The translations under genes and the position numbers were made by a program. Of a DNA stretch of 64,000 nucleotides, positions 37,376 to 49,795 are shown piece after piece; the first letter of the stretch is position 1; each line of letters starts with the position of its first letter. The DNA is from Pontederia crassipes. Taxonomy: Eukaryota; Streptophyta; Magnoliopsida; Commelinales; Pontederiaceae. The notes beneath the pieces are model-generated. The model had not been told where the DNA came from. It was given only the letters and a program-made list of their open reading frames with translations, and made no database searches. Location of the stretch: assembly GCA_030549335.1 (NCBI GenBank), contig JAUKPH010000018.1:5890001-5954000 (forward strand), read 5' to 3'.

Positions 37376-39891
37376 AGATCTATCACCTCTTAGGACACCC
37401 AAAGGTTGTCATAAGTATCTATAACTTATAGCTTTGAACCTAACTCTAAGAATCTAATCCCTAAGAGCGTTATCTTTGATTGTAACGGTCCAACTTCGGT
37501 TTGAAATAGAGTTAAAGTTCTAAAGATCTATCACCTCTTAGGACACCCAAAGGTTGTCATAAGTATCTATAACTTATAGCTTTGAACCTAACTCTAAGAC
37601 TCTAATCCCCAAGAGCGTTATCTTTGATTGTAACGGTTGAACTTCGGTTTGAAATAGAGTTAAAGTTCTAAAGATCTATCAACTCTTAGGACACCCATAG
37701 GTTGTAATAAGTATCTATAACTTATAGCTTTGAACCTAACTCAAAGACTCTAATCCCCAAGAGCGTTATCTTTGATTGTAACGGTTCAACTTCGGTTTGA
37801 AATAGAGTTAAAGTTCTAAAGATCTATCACCTCTTAGGACACCCAAAGGTTGTAATAAGTATGTATAACTTATAGCTTTGAACCTAACTCTAAGACTCTA
37901 ATCCCCAAGAGCGTTATCTTTGATTGTAACGGTTCAACTTTGGTTTGAAATAGAGTTAAAGTTCCAAAGATCTATCACCTCTTAGGACACCCAAAGGTTG
38001 TAATAAGTATCTATAACTTATAGCTTTGAACCTAACTCTAAGACTCTAATCCCTAAGAGCGTTATCTTTGATTGTAGCGGTTCAACTTCGGTTTGAAATA
38101 GAGTTAAAGTTCTAAAGATCTATCACCTCTTAGGACACCCAAAGGTTGTAATAAGTATCTATAACTTATAGCATTGAACCTAACTCTAAGACTCTAATCC
38201 CTAAGAGCGTTATCTTTGATTGTAACGGTTCAACTTCGGTTTGAAATAGAGTTAAAGTTCTAAAGATCTATCACCTCTTAGGACACCCAAAGGTTGTAAT
38301 AAGTATCTATAACTTATAGTTTTGAACCTAACTCTAAGACTCTAATCCCCAAGAGCGTTATTTTTTATTGTAACGGTTCAACTTTTGTTTGAAATAGAGT
38401 TAAAATTCCAAAGATCTATCACCTCTTAGGACACCCAAAGGTTGTAATAAGTATCTATAACTTATAGCTTTGAACCTAACTCTAAGACTCTAATCTCCAA
38501 GAGCGTTATTTTTTATTGTAACGGTTCAACTTCGGTTTGAAATAGAGTTAAAGTTCTAAAGATTTATCACCTCTTAGGACACCCAAAGGTTGTCATAAGT
38601 ATCTATAACTTATAGCTTTGAACCTAACTCTAAGACTCTAATCCCTAAGAGCGTTATCTTTGATTGTAACGGTTCAACTTCGGTTTCAAATAGAGTTAAA
38701 GTTCTAAAGATCTATCACCTCTTAGGACACCCAAAGGTTGTAATAAGTATCTATAACTTATAGCTTTGAACCTAACTCCAAGACTCTAATCCCCAAGAGC
38801 GTTATCTTTGATTGTAACGGTTCAACTTCGGTTTGAAATAGAGTTAATGTTCTAAAGATCTATCACATCTTAGGACACCCAAAGGTTGTAATAAGTATCT
38901 ATAACTTATAGCATTGAACCTAACTCTAAGACTCTAATCCCTAAGAGCGTTATCTTTGATTGTAGCGGTTCAACTTCGGTTTGAAATAGAGTTAAAGTTC
39001 TAAAGATCTATCACCTCTTAGGACACCCAAAGGTTGTAATAAGTATCTATAACTTATAGCATTGAACCTAACTCTAAGACTCTAATCCCTAAGAGCGTTA
39101 TCTTTGATTGTAACGGTTCAACTTCGGTTTGAAATAGAGTTAAAGTTCTAAAGATCTATCACCTCTTAGGACACCCAAAGGTTGTAATAAGTATCTATAA
39201 CTTATAGTTTTGAACCTAACTCTAAGACTCTAATCCCCAAGAGCGTTATTTTTTATTGTAACGGTTCAACTTTGGTTTGAAATAGAGTTAAAATTCCAAA
39301 GATCTATCACCTCTTAGGACACCCAAAGGTTGTAATAAGTATCTATAACTTATAGCTTTGAACCTAACTCTAAGACTCTAATCTCCAAGAGCGTTATTTT
39401 TTATTGTAACGGTTCAACTTCGGTTTGAAATAGAGTTAAAGTTCTAAAGATTTATCACCTCTTAGGACACCCAAAGGTTGTCATAAGTATCTATAACTTA
39501 TAGCTTTGAACCTAACTCTAAGACTCTAATCCCTAAGAGCGTTTTCTTTGATTGTAACGGTTCAACTTCGGTTTGAAATAGAGTTAAAGTTCTAAAGATC
39601 TATCACCTCTTAGGACACCCAAAGGTTGTAATAAGTATCTATAACCTATAGCTTTGAACCTAACTCAAAGAATCTAATCCCCAAGAGCGTTATCTTTGAT
39701 TGTAACGATTCAACTTCGGATTGAAATAGAGTTAATGTTCTAAAGATCTATCACCTCTTAGGGCACCCAAAGGTTGTAATAAGTATCTATAACTTATAGC
39801 TTTGAACCTAACTCAAAGACTCTAATTCCCAAGAGCGTTATCTTTGATTGTAACGGTTCAACTTCGGTTTGAAATAGAGTTAAAGTTCTAA
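37376..39891 (+). repeat. 17-monomer segment, copy 1 of a dispersed duplication
   Basis: Matches 44478-47140 in monomer order: CTAAGAATC with GGTCCAAC, CAACTCTTAGG with CCCATAGGTTG, GTATGTATAAC with ACTTTGG, GATTGTAGCGG, TAGCATTG, TATAGTTTTG with GTTATTTTTTATTG, GATTTATCAC, GCGTTTTCTTTG, ACCTATAG with AAGAATC, and an AGGGCACCC monomer. Offsets are 7102 bp at the left and 7249 bp at the right. This copy is about one monomer shorter: the monomer near 38855 joins CACATC, TAGCATTG and GTAGCGG features that are separate in the other copy, so it looks recombinant. Confidence 0.75.
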
Positions 39892-42800
39892 AGATCTAAC
39901 ACCTCTTAGGACACCCAAAGCTTGTAATAAGTATCTATAACTTATAGCTTTGAACCTAACTCCAAGACTCTAATCCCCAAGAGCGTTATCTTTGATTGTA
40001 ACGGTTCAACTTCTGTTTGAAATAGAGTTAAAGTTCTAAAGATCTATCACCTCTTAGGACACCCAAAGGTTGTAATAAGTATCTATAACTTATAGCTTTG
40101 AACCTAACTCTAAGACTCTAATCCCCAAGAGCGTTATCTTTGATTGTAACGGTTCAACTTTGGTTTGAAATAGAGTTAAAGTTCCAAAGATCTATCACAT
40201 CTTAGGACACCCAAAGGTTGTAATAAGTATTTATAACTTATAGCTTTGAACCTAACTCTAAGACTCTAATCCCCAAGAGCGTTATCTTTGATTGTAACGG
40301 TTCAACTTCGGTTTGAAATAGAGTTAAAGTTCTAAAGATGTATCACATCTTAGGACACCCAAAGGTTGCATAAGTATCTATAACTTATAGCTTTGAACCT
40401 AACTCTAACACTCTAATCCCTAAGAGCGTTATCTTTGATTGTAACGGTTCAACTTCGGTTTGAAATAGAGTTAAAGTTCTAAAGATTTATCACCTCTTAG
40501 GACACCCAAAGGTTGTCATAAGTATCTATAACTTATAGCTTTGAACCTAACTCTAAGACTCTAATCCCTAAGAGCGTTATCTTTGATTGTAACGGTTCAA
40601 CTTCGGTTTGTAATAGAGTTAAAGTTCTAAAGATCTATCACCTCTTAGGACACCCAAAGGTTGTAATATGTATCTATAACCTATAGCTTTGAACCTAACT
40701 CAAAGACTCTAATCCCCAAGAGCGTTATCTTTGATTGTAACGGTTCAACTTAGGTTTGAAATAGAGTTAAAGTTCTAAAGATCTATCACCTCTTAGGACA
40801 CCCAAAGGTTGTAATAAGTATGTAAAACTTATAGTTTTGAACCTAACTCTAAGACTCTAATCCCCAAGAGCGTTATTTTTTATTGTAACGGTTCAACTTT
40901 GGTTTGAAATAGAGTTAAAATTCCAAAGATCTATCACCTCTTAGGACACCCAAAGGTTGTAATAAGTATCTATAACTTATAGCTTTGAACCTAACTCTAA
41001 GACTCTAATCTCCAAGAGCGTTATTTTTTATTGTAACGGTTCAACTTCGGTTTGAAATAGAGTTAAAGTTCTAAAGATCTATCACCTCTTAGGACACCCA
41101 AAGGTTGTAATATGTATCTATAACCTATAGCTTTGAACCTAACTCAAAGACTCTAATCCCCAAGAGCGTTATCTTTGATTGTAACGGTTCAACTTAGGTT
41201 TGAAATAGAGTTAAAGTTCTAAAGATCTATCACCTCTTAGGACACCCAAAGGTTGTAATAAGTATCTATAACTTATAGCTTTGAACCTAACTCCAAGACT
41301 CTAATCCCCAAGAGCGTTATCTTTGATTGTAACGGTTCAACTTCGGTTTGAAATAGAGTTAAAGTTCTAAAGATCTATCACCTCTTAGGACACCCAAAGG
41401 TTGTAATAAGTATGTATAACTTATAGCTTTGAACCTAACTCTAAGACTCTAATCCCCAAGAGCGTTATCTTTGATTGTAACGGTTCAACTTTGGTTTGAA
41501 ATAGAGTTAAAGTTCCAAAGATCTATCACCTCTTAGGACACCCAAAGGTTGTAATAAGTATCTATAACTTATAGCTTTGAACCTAACTCTAAGACTCTAA
41601 TCCCTAAGAGCGTTATCTTTGATTGTAGCGGTTCAACTTCGGTTTGAAATAGAGTTAAAGTTCTAAAGATCTATCACCTCTTAGGACACCCAAAGGTTGT
41701 AATAAGTATCTATAACTTATAGCATTGAACCTAACTCTAAGACTCTAATCCCTAAGAGCGTTATCTTTGATTGTAACGGTTCAACTTCGGTTTGAAATAG
41801 AGTTAAAGTTCTAAAGATCTATCACCTCTTAGGACACCCAAAGGTTGTAATAAGTATCTATAACTTATAGCTTTGAACCTAACTCCAAGACTCTAATCCC
41901 CAAGAGCGTTATCTTTGATTGTAACGGTTCAACTTCTGTTTGAAATAGAGTTAAAGTTCTAAAGATCTATCACCTCTTAGGACACCCAAAGGTTGTAATA
42001 AGTATCTATAACTTATAGCTTTGAACCTAACTCTAAGACTCTAATCCCCAAGAGCGTTATCTTTGATTGTAACGGTTCAACTTTGGTTTGAAATAGAGTT
42101 AAAGTTCCAAAGATCTATCACATCTTAGGACACCCAAAGGTTGTAATAAGTATTTATAACTTATAGCTTTGAACCTAACTCTAAGACTCTAATCCCCAAG
42201 AGCGTTATCTTTGATTGTAACGGTTCAACTTCGGTTTGAAATAGAGTTAAAGTTCTAAAGATGTATCACATCTTAGGACACCCAAAGGTTGCATAAGTAT
42301 CTATAACTTATAGCTTTGAACCTAACTCTAACACTCTAATCCCTAAGAGCGTTATCTTTGATTGTAACGGTTCAACTTCGGTTTGAAATAGAGTTAAAGT
42401 TCTAAAGATTTATCACCTCTTAGGACACCCAAAGGTTGTCATAAGTATCTATAACTTATAGCTTTGAACCTAACTCTAAGACTCTAATCCCTAAGAGCGT
42501 TATCTTTGATTGTAACGGTTCAACTTCGGTTTGAAATAGAGTTAAAGTTCTAAAGATCTATCACCTCTTAGGACACCCAAAGGTTGTAATATGTATCTAT
42601 AACCTATAGCTTTGAACCTAACTCAAAGACTCTAATCCCCAAGAGCGTTATCTTTGATTGTAACGGTTCAACTTAGGTTTGAAATAGAGTTAAAGTTCTA
42701 AAGATCTATCACCTCTTAGGACACCCAAAGGTTGTAATAAGTATGTAAAACTTATAGTTTTGAACCTAACTCTAAGACTCTAATCCCCAAGAGCGTTATT

Positions 42801-43737
42801 TTTTATTGTAACGGTTCAACTTCGGTTTGAAATAGAGTTAAAATTCCAAAGATCTATCACCTCTTAGGACACCCAAAGGTTGTAATAAGTATCTATAACT
42901 TATAGCTTTGAACCTAACTCTAAGACTCTAATCTCCAAGAGCGTTATTTTTTATTGTAACGGTTCAACTTCGGTTTGAAATAGAGTTAAAGTTCTAAAGA
43001 TCTATCACCTCTTAGGACACCCAAAGGTTGTAATATGTATCTATAACCTATAGCTTTGAACCTAACTCAAAGACTCTAATCCCCAAGAGCGTTATCTTTG
43101 ATTGTAACGGTTCAACTTAGGTTTGAAATAGAGTTAAAGTTCTAAAGATCTATCACCTCTTAGGACACCCAAAGGTTGTAATAAGTATCTATAACTTATA
43201 GCTTTGAACCTAACTCCAAGACTCTAATCCCCAAGAGCGTTATCTTTGATTGTAACGGTTCAACTTCGGTTTGAAATAGAGTTAAAGTTCTAAAGATCTA
43301 TCACCTCTTAGGACACCCAAAGGTTGTAATAAGTATGTATAACTTATAGCTTTGAACCTAACTCTAAGACTCTAATCCCCAAGAGCGTTATCTTTGATTG
43401 TAACGGTTCAACTTTGGTTTGAAATAGAGTTAAAGTTCCAAAGATCTATCACCTCTTAGGACACCCAAAGGTTGTAATAAGTATCTATAACTTATAGCTT
43501 TGAACCTAACTCTAAGACTCTAATCCCTAAGAGCGTTATCTTTGATTGTAGCGGTTCAACTTCGGTTTGAAATAGAGTTAAAGTTCTAAAGATCTATCAC
43601 CTCTTAGGACACCCAAAGGTTGTAATAAGTATCTATAACTTATAGCATTGAACCTAACTCTAAGACTCTAATCCCTAAGAGCGTTATCTTTGATTGTAAC
43701 GGTTCAACTTCGGTTTGAAATAGAGTTAAAGTTTTAA
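39892..43737 (+). repeat. 13-monomer higher-order repeat, two copies (1923 bp)
   Basis: Units 39892-41814 and 41815-43737, each 13 x 148 less one base because of AAAGGTTGCATAAG. Ordered private markers are CTCCAAGAC/CTTCTG, ACTTTGG with GTTCCAAAG, CACATC with GTATTTATAAC, GATGTATCACATC (40337 and 42260), TTGCATAAG with CTCTAACACTC, GATTTATCAC, TTGTAATATG with TTAGGTTTG, GTATGTAAAAC with GTTAAAATTCC, CTAATCTCC, and GTAGCGG. Only a handful of base differences were noticed (for example near 39900, 39921, 40612 and 40896). A third copy is at 47141-49055. Confidence 0.9.
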
Positions 43738-44477
43738 AGATCTATCACCTCTTAGGACACCCAAAGGTTGTAATAAGTATCTATAACTTATAGCTTTGAA
43801 CCTAGCTCAAAGACTCTAATCCCCAAGAGCGTTATCTTTTATTGTAACGGTTCAACTTCGGTTTGAAATTGAGTTAAAGTTCTAAAGATCTATCACCTCT
43901 TAGGACACCCAAAGGTTGTAATAAGTATCTATAACTTATAGCTTTGAACCTAACTCCAAGACTCTAATCCCCAAGAGCGTTATCTTTGATTGTAACGGTT
44001 TAACTTCGGTTTGAAATGGAATTAAAGTTCTAAAGATCTATCACCTCTTAGGACACCCAAAGGTTGTCATAAGCATCTATAACTTATAGTGTTGAACCTA
44101 ACTCTAAGACTCTAATCCCCAAGAGCGTTATCTTTGATTGTAACGGTTCAACTTCGGTTTGAAATAGAGTTAAAGTTCTAAAGATCTATCACCTCTTAGG
44201 ACACCCAAAGGTTGTAATAAGTATCTATAACTTATAGCTTTGATCCCAACTCTAAGACTCTAATCCCCAAGAGCGGTATCTTTGATTGTAACGGTTCAAC
44301 TTCGGTTTGAAATAGAGTTAAAGTTCTAAAGATCTATCACCTCTTAGGACACCCAAAGGTTGTCATAAGTATCTATAACTTATAGCTTTGAACCTAACTC
44401 AAAGACTCTAATCCCCAAGAGCGTTATCTTTGATTGTAACGGTTCAACTTCGGTTTGAAATAGAGTTATAGTTCTAA

Positions 44478-47140
44478 AGATCTATCACCTCTTAGGACAC
44501 CCAAAGGTTGTCATAAGTATCTATAACTTATAGCTTTGAACCTAACTCTAAGAATCTAATCCCTAAGAGCGTTATCTTTGATTGTAACGGTCCAACTTCG
44601 GTTTGAAATAGAGTTAAAGTTCTAAAGATCTATCACCTCTTAGGACACCCAAAGGTTGTCATAAGTATCTATAACTTATAGCTTTGAACCTAACTCTAAG
44701 ACTCTAATCCCTAAGAGCGTTATCTTTGATTGTAACGGTTGAACTTCGGTTTGAAATAGAGTTAAAGTTCTAAAGATCTATCAACTCTTAGGACACCCAT
44801 AGGTTGTAATAAGTATCTATAACTTATAGCTTTGAACCTAACTCAAAGACTCTAATCCCCAAGAGCGTTATCTTTGATTGTAACGGTTCAACTTCGGTTT
44901 GAAATAGAGTTAAAGTTCTAAAGATCTATCACCTCTTAGGACACCCAAAGGTTGTAATAAGTATGTATAACTTATAGCTTTGAACCTAACTCTAAGACTC
45001 TAATCCCCAATAGCGTTATCTTTGATTGTAACGGTTCAACTTTGGTTTGAAATAGAGTTAAAGTTCCAAAGATCTATCACCTCTTAGGACACCCAAAGGT
45101 TGTAATAAGTATCTATAACTTATAGCTTTGAACCTAACTCTAAGACTCTAATCCCTAAGAGCGTTATCTTTGATTGTAGCGGTTCAACTTCGGTTTGAAA
45201 TAGAGTTAAAGTTCTAAGATCTATCACCTCTTAGGACACCCAAAGGTTGTAATAAGTATCTATAACTTATAGCATTGAACCTAACTCTAAGACTCTAATC
45301 CCTAAGAGCGTTATCTTTGATTGTAACGGTTCAACTTCGGTTTGAAATAGAGTTAAAGTTCTAAAGATCTATCACCTCTTAGGACACCCAAAGGTTGTAA
45401 TAAGTATCTATAACTTATAGTTTTGAACCTAACTCTAAGACTCTAATCCCCAAGAGCGTTATTTTTTATTGTAACGGTTCAACTTTGGTTTGAAATAGAG
45501 TTAAAATTCCAAAGATCTATCACCTCTTAGGACACCCAAAGGTTGTAATAAGTATCTATAACTTATAGCTTTGAACCTAACTCTAAGACTCTAATCTCCA
45601 AGAGCGTTATTTTTTATTGTAACGGTTCAACTTCGGTTTGAAATAGAGTTAAAGTTCTAAAGATTTATCACCTCTTAGGACACCCAAAGGTTGTCATAAG
45701 TATCTATAACTTATAGCTTTGAAACTAACTCTAAGACTCTAATCCCTAAGAGCGTTATCTTTGATTGTAACGGTTCAACTTCGGTTTCAAATAGAGTTAA
45801 AGTTCTAAAGATCTATCACCTATTAGGACACCCAAAGGTTGTAATAAGTATCTATAACTTATAGCTTTGAACCTAACTCCAAGACTCTAATCCCCAAGAG
45901 CGTTATCTTTGATTGTAACGGTTCAACTTCGGTTTAAAATAGAGTTAAAGTTCTAAAGATCTATCACCTCTTAGGACACCCAAAGGTTGTAATAAGTATG
46001 TATAACTTATAGCTTTGAACCTAACTCTAAGACTCTAATCCCCAAGAGCGTTATCTTTGATTGTAACGGTTCAACTTTGGTTTGAAATAGAGTTAAAGTT
46101 CCAAAGATCTATCACCTCTTAGGACACCCAAAGGTTGTAATAAGTATCTATAACTTATAGCTTTGAACCTAACTCTAAGACTCTAATCCCTAAGAGCGTT
46201 ATCTTTGATTGTAGCGGTTCAACTTCGGTTTGAAATAGAGTTAAAGTTCTAAAGATCTATCACCTCTTAGGACACCCAAAGGTTGTAATAAGTATCTATA
46301 ACTTATAGCATTGAACCTAACTCTAAGACTCTAATCCCTAAGAGCGTTATCTTTGATTGTAACGGTTCAACTTCGGTTTGAAATAGAGTTAAAGTTCTAA
46401 AGATCTATCACCTCTTAGGACACCCAAAGGTTGTAATAAGTATCTATAACTTATAGTTTTGAACCTAACTCTAAGACTCTAATCCCCAAGAGCGTTATTT
46501 TTTATTGTAACGGTTCAACTTTGGTTTGAAATAGAGTTAAAATTCCAAAGATCTATCACCTCTTAGGACACCCAAAGGTTGTAATAAGTATCTATAACTT
46601 ATAGCTTTGAACCTAACTCTAAGACTCTAATCTCCAAGAGCGTTATTTTTTATTGTAACGGTTCAACTTCGGTTTGAAATAGAGTTAAAGTTCTAAAGAT
46701 TTATCACCTCTTAGGACACCCAAAGGTTGTCATAAGTATCTATAACTTATAGCTTTGAACCTAACTCTAAGACTCTAATCCCTAAGAGCGTTTTCTTTGA
46801 TTGTAACGGTTCAACTTCGGTTTGAAATAGAGTTAAAGTTCTAAAGATCTATCACCTCTTAGGACACCCAAAGGTTGTAATAAGTATCTATAACCTATAG
46901 CTTTGAACCTAACTCAAAGAATCTAATCCCCAAGAGCGTTATCTTTGATTGTAACGATTCAACTTCGGATTGAAATAGAGTTAATGTTCTAAAGATCTAT
47001 CACCTCTTAGGGCACCCAAAGGTTGTAATAAGTATCTATAACTTATAGCTTTGAACCTAACTCAAAGACTCTAATTCCCAAGAGCGTTATCTTTGATTGT
47101 AACGGTTCAACTTCGGTTTGAAATAGAGTTAAAGTTCTAA
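44478..47140 (+). repeat. 18-monomer segment, copy 2 of a dispersed duplication
   Basis: Counterpart of 37376-39891 (2663 bp, 18 monomers less 1 bp). The order of variants is the same and the following 13-mer (47141 on) also matches what follows copy one, so the duplicated compound is about 4.5 kb: 37376-41814 against 44478-49055. A one-base loss (TTCTAAGATC near 45217) is private to this copy. Monomers from about 46.4 kb to 47140 are repeated once more at 49056-49795. The intervening stretch 43738-44477 is five mixed monomers. Confidence 0.75.
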
Positions 47141-49055
47141 AGATCTATCACCTCTTAGGACACCCAAAGGTTGTAATAAGTATCTATAACTTATAGCTTT
47201 GAACCTAACTCCAAGACTCTAATCCCCAAGAGCGTTATCTTTGATTGTAACGGTTCAACTTCTGTTTGAAATAGAGTTAAAGTTCTAAAGATCTATCACC
47301 TCTTAGGACACCCAAAGGTTGTAATAAGTATCTATAACTTATAGCTTTGAACCTAACTCTAAGACTCTAATCCCCAAGAGCGTTATCTTTGATTGTAACG
47401 GTTCAACTTTGGTTTGAAATAGAGTTAAAGTTCCAAAGATCTATCACATCTTAGGACACCCAAAGGTTGTAATAAGTATTTATAACTTATAGCTTTGAAC
47501 CTAACTCTAAGACTCTAATCCCCAAGAGCGTTATCTTTGATTGTAACGGTTCAACTTCGGTTTGAAATAGAGTTAAAGTTCTAAAGATGTATCACATCTT
47601 AGGACACCCAAAGGTTGCATAAGTATCTATAACTTATAGCTTTGAACCTAACTCAAAGACTCTAATCCCTAAGAGCGTTATCTTTGATTGTAACGGTTCA
47701 ACTTCGGTTTGAAATAGAGTTAAAGTTCTAAAGATTTATCACCTCTTAGGACACCCAAAGGTTGTCATAAGTATCTATAACTTATAGCTTTGAACCTAAC
47801 TCTAAGACTCTAATCCCTAAGAGCGTTATCTTTGATTGTAACGGTTCAACTTCGGTTTGAAATAGAGTTAAAGTTCTATCACCTCTTAGGACACCCAAAG
47901 GTTGTAATATGTATCTATAACCTATAGCTTTGAACCTAACTCAAAGACTCTAATCCCCAAGAGCGTTATCTTTGATTGTAACGGTTCAACTTAGGTTTGA
48001 AATAGAGTTAAAGTTCTAAAGATCTATCACCTCTTAGGACACCCAAAGGTTGTAATAAGTATGTAAAACTTATAGTTTTGAACCTAACTCTAAGACTCTA
48101 ATCCCCAAGAGCGTTATTTTTTATTGTAACGGTTCAACTTTGGTTTGAAATAGAGTTAAAATTCCAAAGATCTATCACCTCTTAGGACACCCAAAGGTTG
48201 TAATAAGTATCTATAACTTATAGCTTTGAACCTAACTCTAAGACTCTAATCTCCAAGAGCGTTATTTTTTATTGTAACGGTTCAACTTCGGTTTGAAATA
48301 GAGTTAAAGTTCTAAAGATCTATCACCTCTTAGGACACCCAAAGGTTGTAATATGTATCTATAACCTATAGCTTTGAACCTAACTCAAAGACTCTAATCC
48401 CCAAGAGCGTTATCTTTGATTGTAACGGTTCAACTTAGGTTTGAAATAGAGTTAAAGTTCTAAAGATCTATCACCTCTTAGGACACCCAAAGGTTGTAAT
48501 AAGTATCTATAACTTATAGCTTTGAACCTAACTCCAAGACTCTAATCCCCAAGAGCGTTATCTTTGATTGTAACGGTTCAACTTCGGTTTGAAATAGAGT
48601 TAAAGTTCTAAAGATCTATCACCTCTTAGGACACCCAAAGGTTGTAATAAGTATGTATAACTTATAGCTTTGAACCTAACTCTAAGACTCTAATCCCCAA
48701 GAGCGTTATCTTTGATTGTAACGGTTCAACTTTGGTTTGAAATAGAGTTAAAGTTCCAAAGATCTATCACCTCTTAGGACACCCAAAGGTTGTAATAAGT
48801 ATCTATAACTTATAGCTTTGAACCTAACTCTAAGACTCTAATCCCTAAGAGCGTTATCTTTGATTGTAGCGGTTCAACTTCGGTTTGAAATAGAGTTAAA
48901 GTTCTAAAGATCTATCACCTCTTAGGACACCCAAAGGTTGTAATAAGTATCTATAACTTATAGCATTGAACCTAACTCTAAGACTCTAATCCCTAAGAGC
49001 GTTATCTTTGATTGTAACGGTTCAACTTCGGTTTGAAATAGAGTTAAAGTTCTAA
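47141..49055 (+). repeat. 13-monomer higher-order repeat, third copy (1915 bp)
   Basis: Same monomer order as 39892-41814 and 41815-43737, but 8 bp shorter because of a private deletion at about 47876: AAGTTCTATCACC in place of AAGTTCTAAAGATCTATCACC-type sequence. The deletion lies between two TCTA words, again a direct-repeat deletion. It removes the BglII site at that monomer boundary. Confidence 0.85.
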
Positions 49056-49795
49056 AGATCTATCACCTCTTAGGACACCCAAAGGTTGTAATAAGTATCT
49101 ATAACTTATAGTTTTGAACCTAACTCTAAGACTCTAATCCCCAAGAGCGTTATTTTTTATTGTAACGGTTCAACTTTGGTTTGAAATAGAGTTAAAATTC
49201 CAAAGATCTATCACCTCTTAGGACACCCAAAGGTTGTAATAAGTATCTATAACTTATAGCTTTGAACCTAACTCTAAGACTCTAATCTCCAAGAGCGTTA
49301 TTTTTTATTGTAACGGTTCAACTTCGGTTTGAAATAGAGTTAAAGTTATAAAGATTTATCACCTCTTAGGACACCCAAAGGTTGTCATAAGTATCTATAA
49401 CTTATAGCTTTGAACCTAACTCTAAGACTCTAATCCCTAAGAGCGTTTTCTTTGATTGTAACGGTTCAACATCGGTTTGAAATAGAGTTAAAGTTCTAAA
49501 GATCTATCACCTCTTAGGACACCCAAAGGTTGTAATAAGTATCTATAACCTATAGCTTTGAACCTAACTCAAAGAATCTAATCCCCAAGAGCGTTATCTT
49601 TGATTGTAACGATTCAACTTCGGATTGAAATAGAGTTAATGTTCTAAAGATCTATCACCTCTTAGGGCACCCAAAGGTTGTAATAAGTATCTATAACTTA
49701 TAGCTTTGAACCTAACTCAAAGACTCTAATCCCCAAGAGCGTTATCTTTGATTGTAACGGTTCAACTTCGGTTTGAAATAGAGTTAAAGTTCTAA
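49056..49795 (+). repeat. Five linking monomers repeated from 46.4-47.1 kb
   Basis: TATAGTTTTG, CTAATCTCC, GATTTATCAC with GCGTTTTCTTTG, ACCTATAG with AAGAATC, and AGGGCACCC monomers in the same order as just before 47141. The offset is 2655 bp (18 monomers less the 1-bp and 8-bp losses in between). They link the previous compound to the 6/13-mer mosaic. Confidence 0.75.
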
